Below are positions 44,060 through 52,093 of a DNA stretch of 64,000 nt, one piece after another. The notes beneath the pieces are model-generated. The model had not been told where the DNA came from, did no database searches, and saw only the letters and a list, made by a program, of their open reading frames with translations. How positions within the stretch are numbered: position 1 is the first letter of the stretch; every line of letters starts with the position of its first letter. A program made the translations under genes and the position numbers. This stretch comes from Dyadobacter jejuensis (GTDB lineage: Bacteria > Bacteroidota > Bacteroidia > Cytophagales > Spirosomataceae), in NCBI RefSeq assembly GCF_003149085.1, contig NZ_QGDT01000006.1:124001-188000 (forward strand). Reading direction: 5' to 3'.

Positions 44060-45094
44060 TTGACTACCAAAAAGCATTTCCGTGTGGCCCTGATTGGGGC
44101 TGGCCATATAGCAAAACAAAACCATCTTCCCGCCCTCAGGGCCCTCGCAGACCGAGCCGAGGTAGTGGCCATTTGCGGCCGAGAGGCCACCCGCACCCAC
44201 CACTTCGCCCAGGAACAAAATATTCCGGCTGCTTTCACTTCCTTAGAATCGATGTTGGCAGATGCCCAGCCCGACATTCTCGTCAACTGCACGGCCAATA
44301 ACTTACACTACCCCTTTACAATGGAAGCTTTGAAAAAGGGATGCCATGTATTTTGTGAAAAACCACCCGCTATATGGGCCAAAGAAGCCCAGGAAATGGC
44401 AGATTTGGCCACTCATCAAGGGGTTTTCTTAGGATATAACTTTCAACGGCGTCAGTCGGCCGCCTATAGGCTGCTCCAAAAACAAATAGTCGAGGGCACC
44501 TTCGGGGAGATCTACCATATCAAGGCCGACTACCTCCGCCGGAGCGGGATACCAGGCTGGGGGAACTTCACCAACAAGACCATCCAAGGAGGAGGGGCCC
44601 TCATCGATTTGGGCGTTCACCTGCTCGACCTGGCCCTGGGCCTCATAGGTTACGAGCCTCCTAAGGCGGTACTCGCCAATACCTATGACCATATTGGCAA
44701 GCGGGGCGGAAAGGGGTTAAGAGGCAGCTGGGATGGGTCCCACTTCGAGGTGGAGGATGCTTGCTTTGCCCATATCAACTTCCCCAGCCGTGCGAGCGTG
44801 ACCTTATCGAGCTCTTTTGCCCTCCACCGCAAAGAAGCCGAGACGGTACAGCTCCAGATATTCGGGACTAAAGCGGGGGCAACCCTCTACCCATTGGAAA
44901 TATTTACCGAGTCGGCAGGTGAGCATATGAATCTTCAGTTCCCCCACCTGACCGAACCCGACCATCAACTAGAAAATACCCGAGCCTTCCTGGATGCTTG
45001 TGAGGGTCTTCCCAGCAATATCTGTAATGGACAGCAAGGGGCGCTGCTACAGTCCATCTTAGAGAAAATCTATGCCAGTGCTCAGGAAAACTAG
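44060..45094 (+). CDS. Gfo/Idh/MocA-family NAD(P)-dependent oxidoreductase
   Basis: A 344-residue sugar- or inositol-type dehydrogenase. The N-terminal Rossmann fold has FRVALIGAGHIAKQNHLPAL and the conserved HVFCEKPPAIWAKEAQEMAD with the catalytic Lys of the EKP motif. The C-terminal alpha/beta domain includes GNFTNKTIQGGGALIDLGVH and HLLDLALGLIGYEPPKAVLA, where the conserved Asp-x3-His is the proton-transfer pair. Members oxidise or reduce polyols, amino sugars or sugar acids. The substrate is unknown. The start is TTG 44060; no ATG lies upstream in frame. It ends 11 bp before a terminator. Confidence 0.9.
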   Translation: MTTKKHFRVALIGAGHIAKQNHLPALRALADRAEVVAICGREATRTHHFAQEQNIPAAFTSLESMLADAQPDILVNCTANNLHYPFTMEALKKGCHVFCEKPPAIWAKEAQEMADLATHQGVFLGYNFQRRQSAAYRLLQKQIVEGTFGEIYHIKADYLRRSGIPGWGNFTNKTIQGGGALIDLGVHLLDLALGLIGYEPPKAVLANTYDHIGKRGGKGLRGSWDGSHFEVEDACFAHINFPSRASVTLSSSFALHRKEAETVQLQIFGTKAGATLYPLEIFTESAGEHMNLQFPHLTEPDHQLENTRAFLDACEGLPSNICNGQQGALLQSILEKIYASAQEN

Positions 45095-45105
45095 TCCCAC
45101 AAAAA

Positions 45106-45137
45106 AGGGTCCTGAACAAATGAATGCTCAGGACCCT
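45106..45137 (+). terminator. Hairpin between convergent genes
   Basis: AGGGTCCTGA (45106-45115) pairs with TCAGGACCCT (45128-45137) around a 12-base loop, with A5 before it. On the minus strand that becomes a T-run after the stem, so it is best suited to the exbD side, which ends at 45163. Confidence 0.7.
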
Positions 45138-45162
45138 CGATTTCTTAACTTATATTGACGGA

Positions 45163-45555
45163 CTATTTGGCCGTGGCCATCACCATTTTTATATCATTCT
45201 TGGCTCCCAACTCCAGCACATCTACCAGGTCCTGAACGGCCAAATTCTTGTCGACCCGTAGCACGATAGTCCTCTCCTCTACCCCTTCGAAAATGCTCAC
45301 CAAGGTAGCCTCCAGCATATCGGCCGGGATTGCCTCTTTATCGATATAGTATACCTTGTTTTCATCGATAGAAAGGGTGATCTGCTTCTTGTACATTTGT
45401 TGCGAAGCTGAAGCCTTAGGCAGCATCAGTTTGATCACGTTCGGATTGGACATCGTAGAGATGATCAAAAAGAACAGGAGCAAGAAGAACATAATATCGT
45501 TGAGCGAATGCGTAAACACCTCCGGTGCAAACCTGGCCTTTCGACGTATTTTCAT
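45163..45555 (-). CDS. exbD: ExbD/TolR-family biopolymer transport protein
   Basis: A 130-residue inner-membrane protein that couples the proton gradient to TonB. A short cytoplasmic start (MKIRRKARFAPEVFTHSLND) leads to one helix (about 20-40, IMFFLLLFFLIISTM) containing the region with the essential Asp. In this sequence the Asp just before the helix (LNDIMFFLL) is the best candidate. The periplasmic domain (about 50-130) has KQITLSIDENKVYYIDKEAI and the usual end QDLVDVLELGAKNDIKMVMA. It lies 107 bp downstream of exbB on the same strand, without a visible terminator between them. Only one ExbD is encoded here. Confidence 0.9.
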   Translation of the reverse strand: MKIRRKARFAPEVFTHSLNDIMFFLLLFFLIISTMSNPNVIKLMLPKASASQQMYKKQITLSIDENKVYYIDKEAIPADMLEATLVSIFEGVEERTIVLRVDKNLAVQDLVDVLELGAKNDIKMVMATAK

Positions 45556-45662
45556 AGTATTTTATAATAAGCTAAATCCCGTCGGAAATATCCCTCAGGG
45601 CCTGTGAACGGACTTAAACCCGCAAGTGAGGACCTAAGTCATATGTAATAATAGGGTGATAA

Positions 45663-46343
45663 CTACTTAGAAGCGACCGGCTTTTGCAGGACATCCAAAA
45701 AGTCGGATGCGGCCATTTGCAACCTAAGGGCAAATCGGTCGATCTTCATATTTAACATATGGTAGCCTGCATAGGCGATCAACCCAATGATCAGACCCGA
45801 ACCCGACGTAATCATTTTTTCGTACATCCCCCCAGCAATGGTACTGATGTTAAAATCGTTGGAAATAGAGATATCGTAGAAAATACGGATAATACCCGAA
45901 ATGGTACCCACAAACCCAAGCATGGGCGCAATACCGGCGATTACCCCTAGATAAGGCAAGTTCCCTTCCATACGCTGAATTTCGATTTGGCTGGCATTCT
46001 CTATCGTCGTTTCAATGTCTTTGATCGGATAACCGATGCGGCCAATGGCACGTTCCAGGATCCGACCAGCGGCATTTCTTTGGTTGCGACAGGTCGATTC
46101 AGCAGATTTTAGATTTCCTTGTTGGATAAAATCCTTGACATTATCGACAAACTGCGGTTCTATAGCCGCATTCGCCTTAATCCCGAGAAATCGTTCAAAA
46201 ATCAAGAAGAGAGTCGTTAGGAACAATAGGCCAAGTGGTAACATTACCCAGCCTCCTTTGGCCAACAGATCGAAAATAGACAGTCCTTGGTCGGCCATCG
46301 GAGCCGCCATAGTTGAATCAGAAAGTGCTTGCAGCAGCATCAT
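45663..46343 (-). CDS. exbB: MotA/TolQ/ExbB-family proton channel protein
   Basis: A 226-residue inner-membrane channel subunit with three helices: about 30-50 (GGWVMLPLGLLFLTTLFLIF), 130-155 (NLPYLGVIAGIAPMLGFVGT) and 178-200 (MITSGSGLIIGLIAYAGYHM). The conserved proline-glycine-rich stretch in helix 2 (APMLGFVGTISGIIRIF) and ERFLGIK just after helix 1 are family markers. With ExbD it forms the motor for TonB. The neighbouring TonB receptor operon (46624-50547) and the TonB-domain protease (41876) make a dedicated role possible, though the pair may serve all receptors. Confidence 0.92.
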   Translation of the reverse strand: MMLLQALSDSTMAAPMADQGLSIFDLLAKGGWVMLPLGLLFLTTLFLIFERFLGIKANAAIEPQFVDNVKDFIQQGNLKSAESTCRNQRNAAGRILERAIGRIGYPIKDIETTIENASQIEIQRMEGNLPYLGVIAGIAPMLGFVGTISGIIRIFYDISISNDFNISTIAGGMYEKMITSGSGLIIGLIAYAGYHMLNMKIDRFALRLQMAASDFLDVLQKPVASK

Positions 46344-46446
46344 ATGTAATGATAAAATGATTGATTATGCGTTAAAATTGAGGCCAGTAGCCCTCAGAAT
46401 GACTTTGAACTTAAACGGTTGAAAAGACACCATATTGTTTAAAGGG

Positions 46447-46454
46447 CAAATATA
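46447..46454 (-). promoter_or_regulatory. -7 box of exbB-exbD
   Basis: On the minus strand TATATTTG, full match to TAnnTTTG, 104 bp before the ATG at 46343. The gap up to 46623 contains nothing else that I recognise. Confidence 0.45.
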
Positions 46455-46623
46455 GAAAAATTACTCTATGTAGGTACTGCTCTTTGTGCGCATGAATGTT
46501 ATTTAATGTGGGCTTGATGAAGTTTCCACGCCAAGCAATGGAAATTGACTAACGCAGATAACCATTACGTTGCAATACTTTTTTTTAATTAATACCGAAG
46601 TATTCACCGCTCTATACTAGACT

Positions 46624-47286
46624 TTAGCCATGGAGCCCAGTAGTAATGGAAAGCATGGGATAAACTCTATTACATAACCCCAGCCGAATACGGTTCCCTC
46701 TGATCATATCATTCGTATTCGAGTCTACAACTAAAGGCAAATTATACTGAGTCTGCAATCCCATATTCTTACCGATCCGCAAACTCAAGCCAACGGCCCC
46801 AAACATGACGTAATGATTGGTATTCATCGTGATTTCTTCTCCTGCAATCGTCGAGGCTCCTGTCAATTTCCCAAAATTATAACCTGATGATAACTGTACA
46901 AAGGGCGTTAGCCGGAAGGGTAGGACATAATAACGGGTGTATACTTCAGGTGTAAAGGCATATTCCTTTAGCCCACCCCGTTTCAGACTTGCCCAGCCGT
47001 TTCCCTGCTTCGAAAAACGGTTTGCCATAGACAACTGAAGCCCAACCACCCATCGATCCGCCACCAGATAACCGGCCTGGGGCGTCAATGACCAACCTGC
47101 TTTTTGTTCACTATTATTCGCTGAGCCATTCAATGTAATAGTAAGGGCTCTTTTTTGTAAGTCCTGATAGGTGGGACGCTCTATTGACCTATCTGCATGA
47201 TTAGAATCAACACCCTGTTGTGCAAATGAATACCCCGCAATGAGGAGACAGGCCAGAAAGAAAATGGATGCTTTTGTCATGGTCAA
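46624..47286 (-). CDS. Outer-membrane beta-barrel protein, unknown function
   Basis: A 220-residue exported protein with signal peptide (MTKASIFFLACLLIAGYSFA, cleaved after AQQ). Alternating aromatic and polar strands run to the end: GWSLTPQAGYLVADRWVVGL, AFTPEVYTRYYVLPFRLTPF, HYVMFGAVGLSLRIGKNMGL. This fits an 8-strand porin-like barrel (PF13568-like 'outer membrane beta-barrel'). It is the third and last gene of the DUF4249/receptor operon, 16 bp after the receptor. No ligand can be named. The usual closing aromatic is absent: it ends ITTGLHG. Confidence 0.75.
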   Translation of the reverse strand: MTMTKASIFFLACLLIAGYSFAQQGVDSNHADRSIERPTYQDLQKRALTITLNGSANNSEQKAGWSLTPQAGYLVADRWVVGLQLSMANRFSKQGNGWASLKRGGLKEYAFTPEVYTRYYVLPFRLTPFVQLSSGYNFGKLTGASTIAGEEITMNTNHYVMFGAVGLSLRIGKNMGLQTQYNLPLVVDSNTNDMIRGNRIRLGLCNRVYPMLSITTGLHG

Positions 47287-47302
47287 TTTTGAATATTTTT
47301 GT

Positions 47303-49621
47303 TTAAAATTTCAATGTATAGCCTATATAAGGCAAGATGGGTAGGAAGGAAACTTGCTTGATAACAATCCGGGTGGGGGCATTAAGGTTTTGCTCTGTCT
47401 TCAGATCCAGATATAGCGGATTGCTCCTATTATAAGCATTATAGAGGCCGAGTCGCAACTCAGCTTTTCGCTTGTGAGGCGTTACCAACGATTTGCTAGC
47501 ACCTAAGTCTAGCCGGTGAAACGCAGGCATTCTTCCGTTGTTTCTTTTATCGAATATAAATCGGGGACCGCCACTGTCGTCAGTAACAAAAGCACTCTCG
47601 GGCAATGTAACGGCATGCCCGGTCTGATAAATAAAATTGGTATTTAATTTCCATTTTTTACCTAGGACATAGCTTGCTGTGATGGATAGATTATGGCGTC
47701 GGTCATATTTCATCGGGAACCAGGCAGCGTCATTTATTTCCGAAAATCTCCTTTCCGATTTTGACCAGGTATAGGAAAACCAGCCATTGAATTTGCCCGT
47801 CTTTTTACTCAGCATAAACTCAATTCCTTTTACACGCCCCTTTCCGTTTTTTATAACAATATCATCCCAGGACTCGGCCAGTAGTCCGGTAAAATTGGTA
47901 CCATCCGGATAGTCTATCAGATTTTTCATCTGCGTTGTATAAACTTCAACAGACAGATCCAGACCAGGGCGATGAAAAGTTTTGTACACCCCAACTGAGA
48001 TTTGATTGCTTCTGGATGGCACAACCTTGGCGGTAGACGGAAGCCAGGCATCATAGCCAAATCCAAAGCCATTATTGGTGAGCAGATGAACATATTGATT
48101 CATCATCGTGTACCCACCTTTGAGAGTCCAGTTGGCTGGAAGCGACCAGCTCAACCCCAAGCGGGGCTCTGGATTCAAAAACGTACGATTTTCAACCTGA
48201 TAGGTACTATAGCGTAGACCTGGATCAAAGCGTAATGTCGGCGTGATGGCGATAGCAGCATCAACGTAGAGGTCTAGCTGCGTTCCCGGAAGCTTGTCTT
48301 TTTTTGTATCGTTGGGTGCGTCATTATAATTGCTTTCGGTAACAAATGGGCTAAAGGAGTGTCTGGTGACGTCCAATCCAAACTTCAGAGTTGCACGGTT
48401 GTTCAGGAAATAATCGAACTGGGCCTTACCGCCTAAGTCCACTACGCCGGCATTTGTGTTTCGAAACAATTTTACGGGATCAACATTCCACTTTATATCG
48501 TCAAAACGATTGGTCATCTCACTGGTATACTTCGAATAGAGTAGAGCGAATCGGGCAAAGAGTTTTTGAGAAAAAACCTTACTATACCGGATCGTTGCCG
48601 TGGTGTTACCCCAGTTGTTCCCTAGGGCCGCTTCCGTTTCCCTCCCGCCGTTAGCACTCCATTCACTGTAGGTAAAGTGGTCAAAACCATTGTACACACT
48701 GAGGTAGATCTGGTCTGTTTTATTGATCTGGTAGTTGAATTTTGCATTGAGATCGTAGAAGCGATACTCCCGTGTTTCACCATATCCGCTCGACTTCTTC
48801 GGCTGCAACAAGGGAGATAGGCCTAAGGTAGAGATCCGACCCGACACAATAAATGAAGCTTTATTACCAATGATGGGCCCTTCCAATGTCAGATTTTGAT
48901 TGAGAATACCGATGCCCACTTCTCCGCCGAATTTCTGATTGTTCCCGTCTTTCATGGTGAGGTCTATCACCGAGGCCAGCCTGCCGCCATAGCGGGCAGG
49001 GAACGCTCCTTTGAATAATTCAACCGATTTTAAAGAACTAGGATTGAAAACCGAAAAGAATCCACCCAGATGGGTTACGTTATAAACAGGGACTTCGTCC
49101 AGTAATATTAAATTTTGATCGGGTGTTCCTCCACGGATATACAAGCCAGCACTGCCCTCCGTACCAGTCGAAACGCCTGGTGTAAAGCTTAAGGCCTTCA
49201 GCACATCCACTTCACCCAGCAACGCAGGCATCGATTTTATTTTATCCATCGATATCGATAACCCTCCAATGGGCATAGTCTTCATCTTATCTTCCTTCAC
49301 CGTAACCTCCTGTAGCAGATTAGCTTGTTTAAGTCTGACCTCTAAGGGGTATTTGAGTGAGGTAAAATCTGCGATGTAACAGGGCGAATAGCCAACAAAG
49401 CTCACTGTAAGTGGGTGGTCACCCGAAGGAATTTCCAGACTAAAAAAGCCATAAGCGTTGGTCTGCACGCCCGTTTGTGACAGACTATCTTTTACGGTGG
49501 CGCCTACCAGAAGTTCCCCGGTGGCCTCATCACGCACCGTTCCACTTATAATCAACTTCTGAGAAAAGGTGACCTCCATACCAGCGAGGAAAAGAAAAGC
49601 CATTAAAAAATATTTTGTCAT
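47303..49621 (-). CDS. TonB-dependent receptor (non-SusC type)
   Basis: A 772-residue outer-membrane receptor. It has signal peptide MTKYFLMAFLFLAGMEVTFS, a carboxypeptidase-regulatory-like domain (about 25-100, GTVRDEATGELLVGATVKDS), a TonB-contact stretch (LLQEVTVKEDKMKTMPIGGL) and a plug (about 115-225: SAGLYIRGGTPDQNLILLDE, VELFKGAFPARYGGRLASVI). A 22-strand barrel closes with LPYIGYTLKF. It is shorter than SusC proteins and lacks their signature, so it should import a small ligand such as a metal chelate. The 4-bp overlap with the upstream DUF4249 gene (ATGA) couples their translation, and the barrel-protein gene follows at 16 bp. Confidence 0.93.
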   Translation of the reverse strand: MTKYFLMAFLFLAGMEVTFSQKLIISGTVRDEATGELLVGATVKDSLSQTGVQTNAYGFFSLEIPSGDHPLTVSFVGYSPCYIADFTSLKYPLEVRLKQANLLQEVTVKEDKMKTMPIGGLSISMDKIKSMPALLGEVDVLKALSFTPGVSTGTEGSAGLYIRGGTPDQNLILLDEVPVYNVTHLGGFFSVFNPSSLKSVELFKGAFPARYGGRLASVIDLTMKDGNNQKFGGEVGIGILNQNLTLEGPIIGNKASFIVSGRISTLGLSPLLQPKKSSGYGETREYRFYDLNAKFNYQINKTDQIYLSVYNGFDHFTYSEWSANGGRETEAALGNNWGNTTATIRYSKVFSQKLFARFALLYSKYTSEMTNRFDDIKWNVDPVKLFRNTNAGVVDLGGKAQFDYFLNNRATLKFGLDVTRHSFSPFVTESNYNDAPNDTKKDKLPGTQLDLYVDAAIAITPTLRFDPGLRYSTYQVENRTFLNPEPRLGLSWSLPANWTLKGGYTMMNQYVHLLTNNGFGFGYDAWLPSTAKVVPSRSNQISVGVYKTFHRPGLDLSVEVYTTQMKNLIDYPDGTNFTGLLAESWDDIVIKNGKGRVKGIEFMLSKKTGKFNGWFSYTWSKSERRFSEINDAAWFPMKYDRRHNLSITASYVLGKKWKLNTNFIYQTGHAVTLPESAFVTDDSGGPRFIFDKRNNGRMPAFHRLDLGASKSLVTPHKRKAELRLGLYNAYNRSNPLYLDLKTEQNLNAPTRIVIKQVSFLPILPYIGYTLKF

Positions 49622-50547
49622 GGTATTTCTATTGTCTTTTCGTTGGAAGCAGAAATGAGCCCATAGCCATTCTTAATATTGGTCAATGCTCTTTGTGGGG
49701 GAAGCACCAGAAGGTCCACGCCCTCGGGTTGGTCATACTCAATTTTGGCATATTCAAAAGCCTCTTTTGTAACGCTCCCAATGCGCATGGTAACCTGATA
49801 TGCCGACTCTCTATCATTACCCGCTATGATATAAAATTTTATGGGGTCTCGTGGATCTGGCAGGCACTTACTCTTCATTAAAAATACGGTAACGAGACGA
49901 TCATAGGTAATTCCTGCCGTTTCACTATAATAGGTCCCTATTTTTTCCTTTGCCCAAGTATGACAATCTTCTTCCTGGGCTGGTATATTGTCGGTGGCAC
50001 CATACGGAGCAGATGAAACCGTATCTTTCTTGTAGTAAGATAAAAATGTAAGGGTATAATATTTCTCGACCTCCGAACGCTTTTCTGGGAAGTATAGGCT
50101 TACCAGGTCCTGAGGTGTCTGATGGTTGATTTCACCAGGAACATTTCGGTCCCTTTCAACGGTTACATCCGGCAGATCCAACGGCACCAATACCGGCTCC
50201 GATTCGGCAGTGGGCAGCATGGGAGCAGAAGCTATTACAATATAAGTCGCCCCTGTCTGTATCTGGCGATCGGATACGTAAACACCCTTTTCACTAGCAT
50301 GTGGAGTTAGTTCAATAGATTCTTTACCATCCCGTATTATTTTTACCTTTGCATCTGAAACGGTTACATCTTCCGGAATATAGCCAACGGGATTGAAGGT
50401 TCTGGTAACCTGTATTCTTATGGGAGCTCCCGCTTTAAGTTTCCCCCATAAAACCAGCTTGTCGCCTGCATAAGGAATATCCAGATCTAGGCTGGACTCC
50501 TTGCACCCCGACACCATCAGCAGTAGTAAAATACATATATATTTCAT
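49618..50547 (-). CDS. DUF4249 surface lipoprotein
   Basis: From ATG 50547 this is a 309-residue lipoprotein. Lipobox LLLMVSGC puts the lipidated Cys near residue 15 (MKYICILLLLMVSGCKESSL). The DUF4249 body has DKLVLWGKLKAGAPIRIQVT, VSDAKVKIIRDGKESIELTP and GVYVSDRQIQTGATYIVIAS. DUF4249 proteins are almost always encoded next to a TonB receptor in Bacteroidota and are thought to be its surface partner. An in-frame ATG at 50607 would add 20 residues, but it lies within the -7 box and precedes the signal peptide, so I reject it. It is the first gene of a three-gene operon. Confidence 0.88.
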   Translation of the reverse strand: MKYICILLLLMVSGCKESSLDLDIPYAGDKLVLWGKLKAGAPIRIQVTRTFNPVGYIPEDVTVSDAKVKIIRDGKESIELTPHASEKGVYVSDRQIQTGATYIVIASAPMLPTAESEPVLVPLDLPDVTVERDRNVPGEINHQTPQDLVSLYFPEKRSEVEKYYTLTFLSYYKKDTVSSAPYGATDNIPAQEEDCHTWAKEKIGTYYSETAGITYDRLVTVFLMKSKCLPDPRDPIKFYIIAGNDRESAYQVTMRIGSVTKEAFEYAKIEYDQPEGVDLLVLPPQRALTNIKNGYGLISASNEKTIEIP

Positions 50548-50604
50548 GAAGGCATTAAATCGCCCCGCCCTCGGTCTCGTAAACTTTGGCGGGGTGTTGT
50601 TTTG

Positions 50605-50612
50605 CAAAGGTA
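50605..50612 (-). promoter_or_regulatory. -7 box of the DUF4249/receptor operon
   Basis: On the minus strand TACCTTTG, full match to TAnnTTTG, placing the transcript start near 50598 and giving a leader of about 50 bases to ATG 50547. The palindrome at 50633-50652 covers the -33 region. Confidence 0.65.
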
Positions 50613-50632
50613 AGAAACAGCCCAGCCATTAC

Positions 50633-50652
50633 TTTCTGACATATGTCAGAAA
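50633..50652. promoter_or_regulatory. Perfect 20-bp palindrome, candidate operator of the receptor operon
   Basis: TTTCTGACAT is followed immediately by its exact reverse complement. The centre lies 30 bp upstream of the -7 box at 50605-50612, over the -33 region. A dimeric regulator bound there could activate or repress. No regulator gene is adjacent, so the binder is unknown. Confidence 0.65.
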
Positions 50653-50834
50653 ATTACGATCGATCAAAAAAAATGCTACTCAAAGGACTTGGTTTTAAAT
50701 TGAAGCAACAAGTTTGGTGAAACGCTTACCAGCTTGTGGCACTGTCCCAGTTTGTAGCCTAGTTTGGGACAAAAAAATTGTAGATGATGCTTCAAAATTC
50801 CAGACTGTTATCGGTCAGTTTGCATTTTAGCTTG

Positions 50835-50953
50835 TAACTTTGCAAACCTTTAATGTATTCTGGGGTAAATTCGTCATCGATTTTACCCCAGAATACATGG
50901 GACTGGTTAGGTTCTATTAATATGGCACCCCTTCGGGGTTTTTGGCGGTGCCA
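50835..50953 (+). ncRNA. Candidate small structured RNA or structured leader
   Basis: A -7 box TAACTTTG (50835-50842) is followed by a perfect 17-bp hairpin (50853-50869 with 50882-50898, 12-base loop). About 25 bp later a nested hairpin has an outer stem TGGCACC/GGTGCCA (50923-50929, 50947-50953) and an inner stem ACCCC-TTC-GGGGT followed by TTTT (50927-50943). Promoter, strong stem, then a terminator-like end suggest a transcript of about 100 bases. If the end is leaky, it would instead be the 5' leader of the gene at 51080. A weaker inverted repeat TGTCCCA/TGGGACA lies upstream at 50743-50771. I recognise no known riboswitch or RNA family. Confidence 0.35.
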
Positions 50954-51079
50954 ATCGGAGGTTGGCAGTAGGAAATCGGCTTGCGCTACCTATAACATTT
51001 AACCGCGCGATGGACCGCTTTTAACCCCTCGCTTACCCCTATCCCCAACTACTAATATCTAAAAGCTAAATCCTAAAAT

Positions 51080-51427
51080 ATGAATAATACCAGATCTTCC
51101 ACGCTCATTCGTCACCTCCCCATAGCCATCCTATTTGGCGCCGTCAATACGCTGATCAGCTTTTACAGCGAAGGCATCCATTTGCCCTTTATGATTAACC
51201 TTGTCCTGAGCATAAGCCTGGGGTGGCTGGAGCCTCGCAAGGGCTGGATACTGGCGCTAGCCATGGGAGCTAGCACTTTAATTAGCTTTTTTATACTTAC
51301 CAGTACGGAGATTCTCCTTCCTCAGCGAGGAGATATAGCACGCTTTGCGGTCTATTTGGGCTGCTCATTGCCCTTAGTGGGTAGCTACATGGGTGGGTTC
51401 TTTAACCGAGCCATCAAAAATGGATAA
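51080..51427 (+). CDS. Small three- or four-helix membrane protein, unknown
   Basis: A 115-residue hydrophobic protein with helices at about 12-30 (LPIAILFGAVNTLISFY), 35-50 (FMINLVLSISLGWL), 56-75 (WILALAMGASTLISFFILT) and 88-107 (RFAVYLGCSLPLVGSYMGGF). No cofactor or metal motif is visible and I do not recognise the family. It leads the cluster that contains the MbnP/MbnH-like genes, although a separate promoter (51464-51471) stands before the next gene, so common function is only suggested. Confidence 0.6.
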   Translation: MNNTRSSTLIRHLPIAILFGAVNTLISFYSEGIHLPFMINLVLSISLGWLEPRKGWILALAMGASTLISFFILTSTEILLPQRGDIARFAVYLGCSLPLVGSYMGGFFNRAIKNG

Positions 51428-51463
51428 AATACTAATTTTAATGTATCTTAAATCATCCTTGCT

Positions 51464-51471
51464 TATATTTG
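51464..51471 (+). promoter_or_regulatory. -7 box before the three-cysteine membrane protein gene
   Basis: TATATTTG, full match to TAnnTTTG, 37 bp before the GTG at 51508. It probably drives the downstream MbnP/MbnH-like genes too. Confidence 0.55.
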
Positions 51472-51507
51472 CAGAAATAGCCTATCCATACTACGGATAT
51501 CATCAAA

Positions 51508-51906
51508 GTGAAAAGAAAGTCTAACCAAATTATCTCCCTAAGCCTTCTCGGCCTGATGCTTCTTAAAGCATGGGTGATACCTTTGTTGTATCTAGACTAT
51601 GAGATTCGCCGCGACTATATCGTCGCCAATCTATGTGAGAATCGGAATCGCCCCGAACTCAATTGCAACGGAAAGTGCTACTTAGCCAAAAAAATCAAAA
51701 GCATTCGTGAGCAGGAAAGAAAGGAAGCGGAGCATTCCTACGTCGTCAAATTGATCGATGTGGTAGCCCGTATTTCCGAACCTTTCCAATTTAAGTCTTT
51801 CACATCTAGGAACCTTAGGTCGAAGGCACAGCTTTATGAGTACCGCTCCCCCTTTAAAGCCAGGGAGACCTATGCCACTATCTTTCATCCCCCCATTGCC
51901 GCCTAA
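51508..51906 (+). CDS. Small membrane-anchored protein with Cys-x-x-x-Cys motif (CNGKC)
   Basis: A 132-residue protein with one N-terminal helix (about 8-29, IISLSLLGLMLLKAWVIPLL). A short segment with three Cys follows: Cys43 in NLCENRNRPELN, and Cys53 and Cys57 in CNGKCYLAKKIK. A charged helix (KSIREQERKEAEHSYV) and a polar tail complete it. The combination of a membrane anchor and clustered Cys next to MbnP/MbnH-like genes suggests metal or thiol chemistry, but I cannot name the family and no function is claimed. Start is GTG 51508; no ATG gives the helix. Confidence 0.7.
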   Translation: MKRKSNQIISLSLLGLMLLKAWVIPLLYLDYEIRRDYIVANLCENRNRPELNCNGKCYLAKKIKSIREQERKEAEHSYVVKLIDVVARISEPFQFKSFTSRNLRSKAQLYEYRSPFKARETYATIFHPPIAA

Positions 51907-52093
51907 TTTTCTTTTAGGAGTGTAACTGGTAGGCCCCCCTTCCCGAAGCCATGTCGCATGAGCTACGGTTAGGCAGTTTATACCCATTAGGCTAATCATA
52001 CACTCCATGATGCAGCGGCTAGCGGCATAAGCATCTCCTTCTGTGGCCAATCCACAGATCTCATCAAGTTCATATCATTATTTATACCCAAGA

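Noticed and set aside
50548-50607. Upstream ATG (50607) for the DUF4249 gene
   Set aside because: It lies inside the -7 box and puts 20 residues before a clear lipoprotein signal.
50743-50777. Inverted repeat TGTCCCA/TGGGACA followed by A-run, considered as a terminator
   Set aside because: No gene ends here and on neither strand does a T-run follow the stem.
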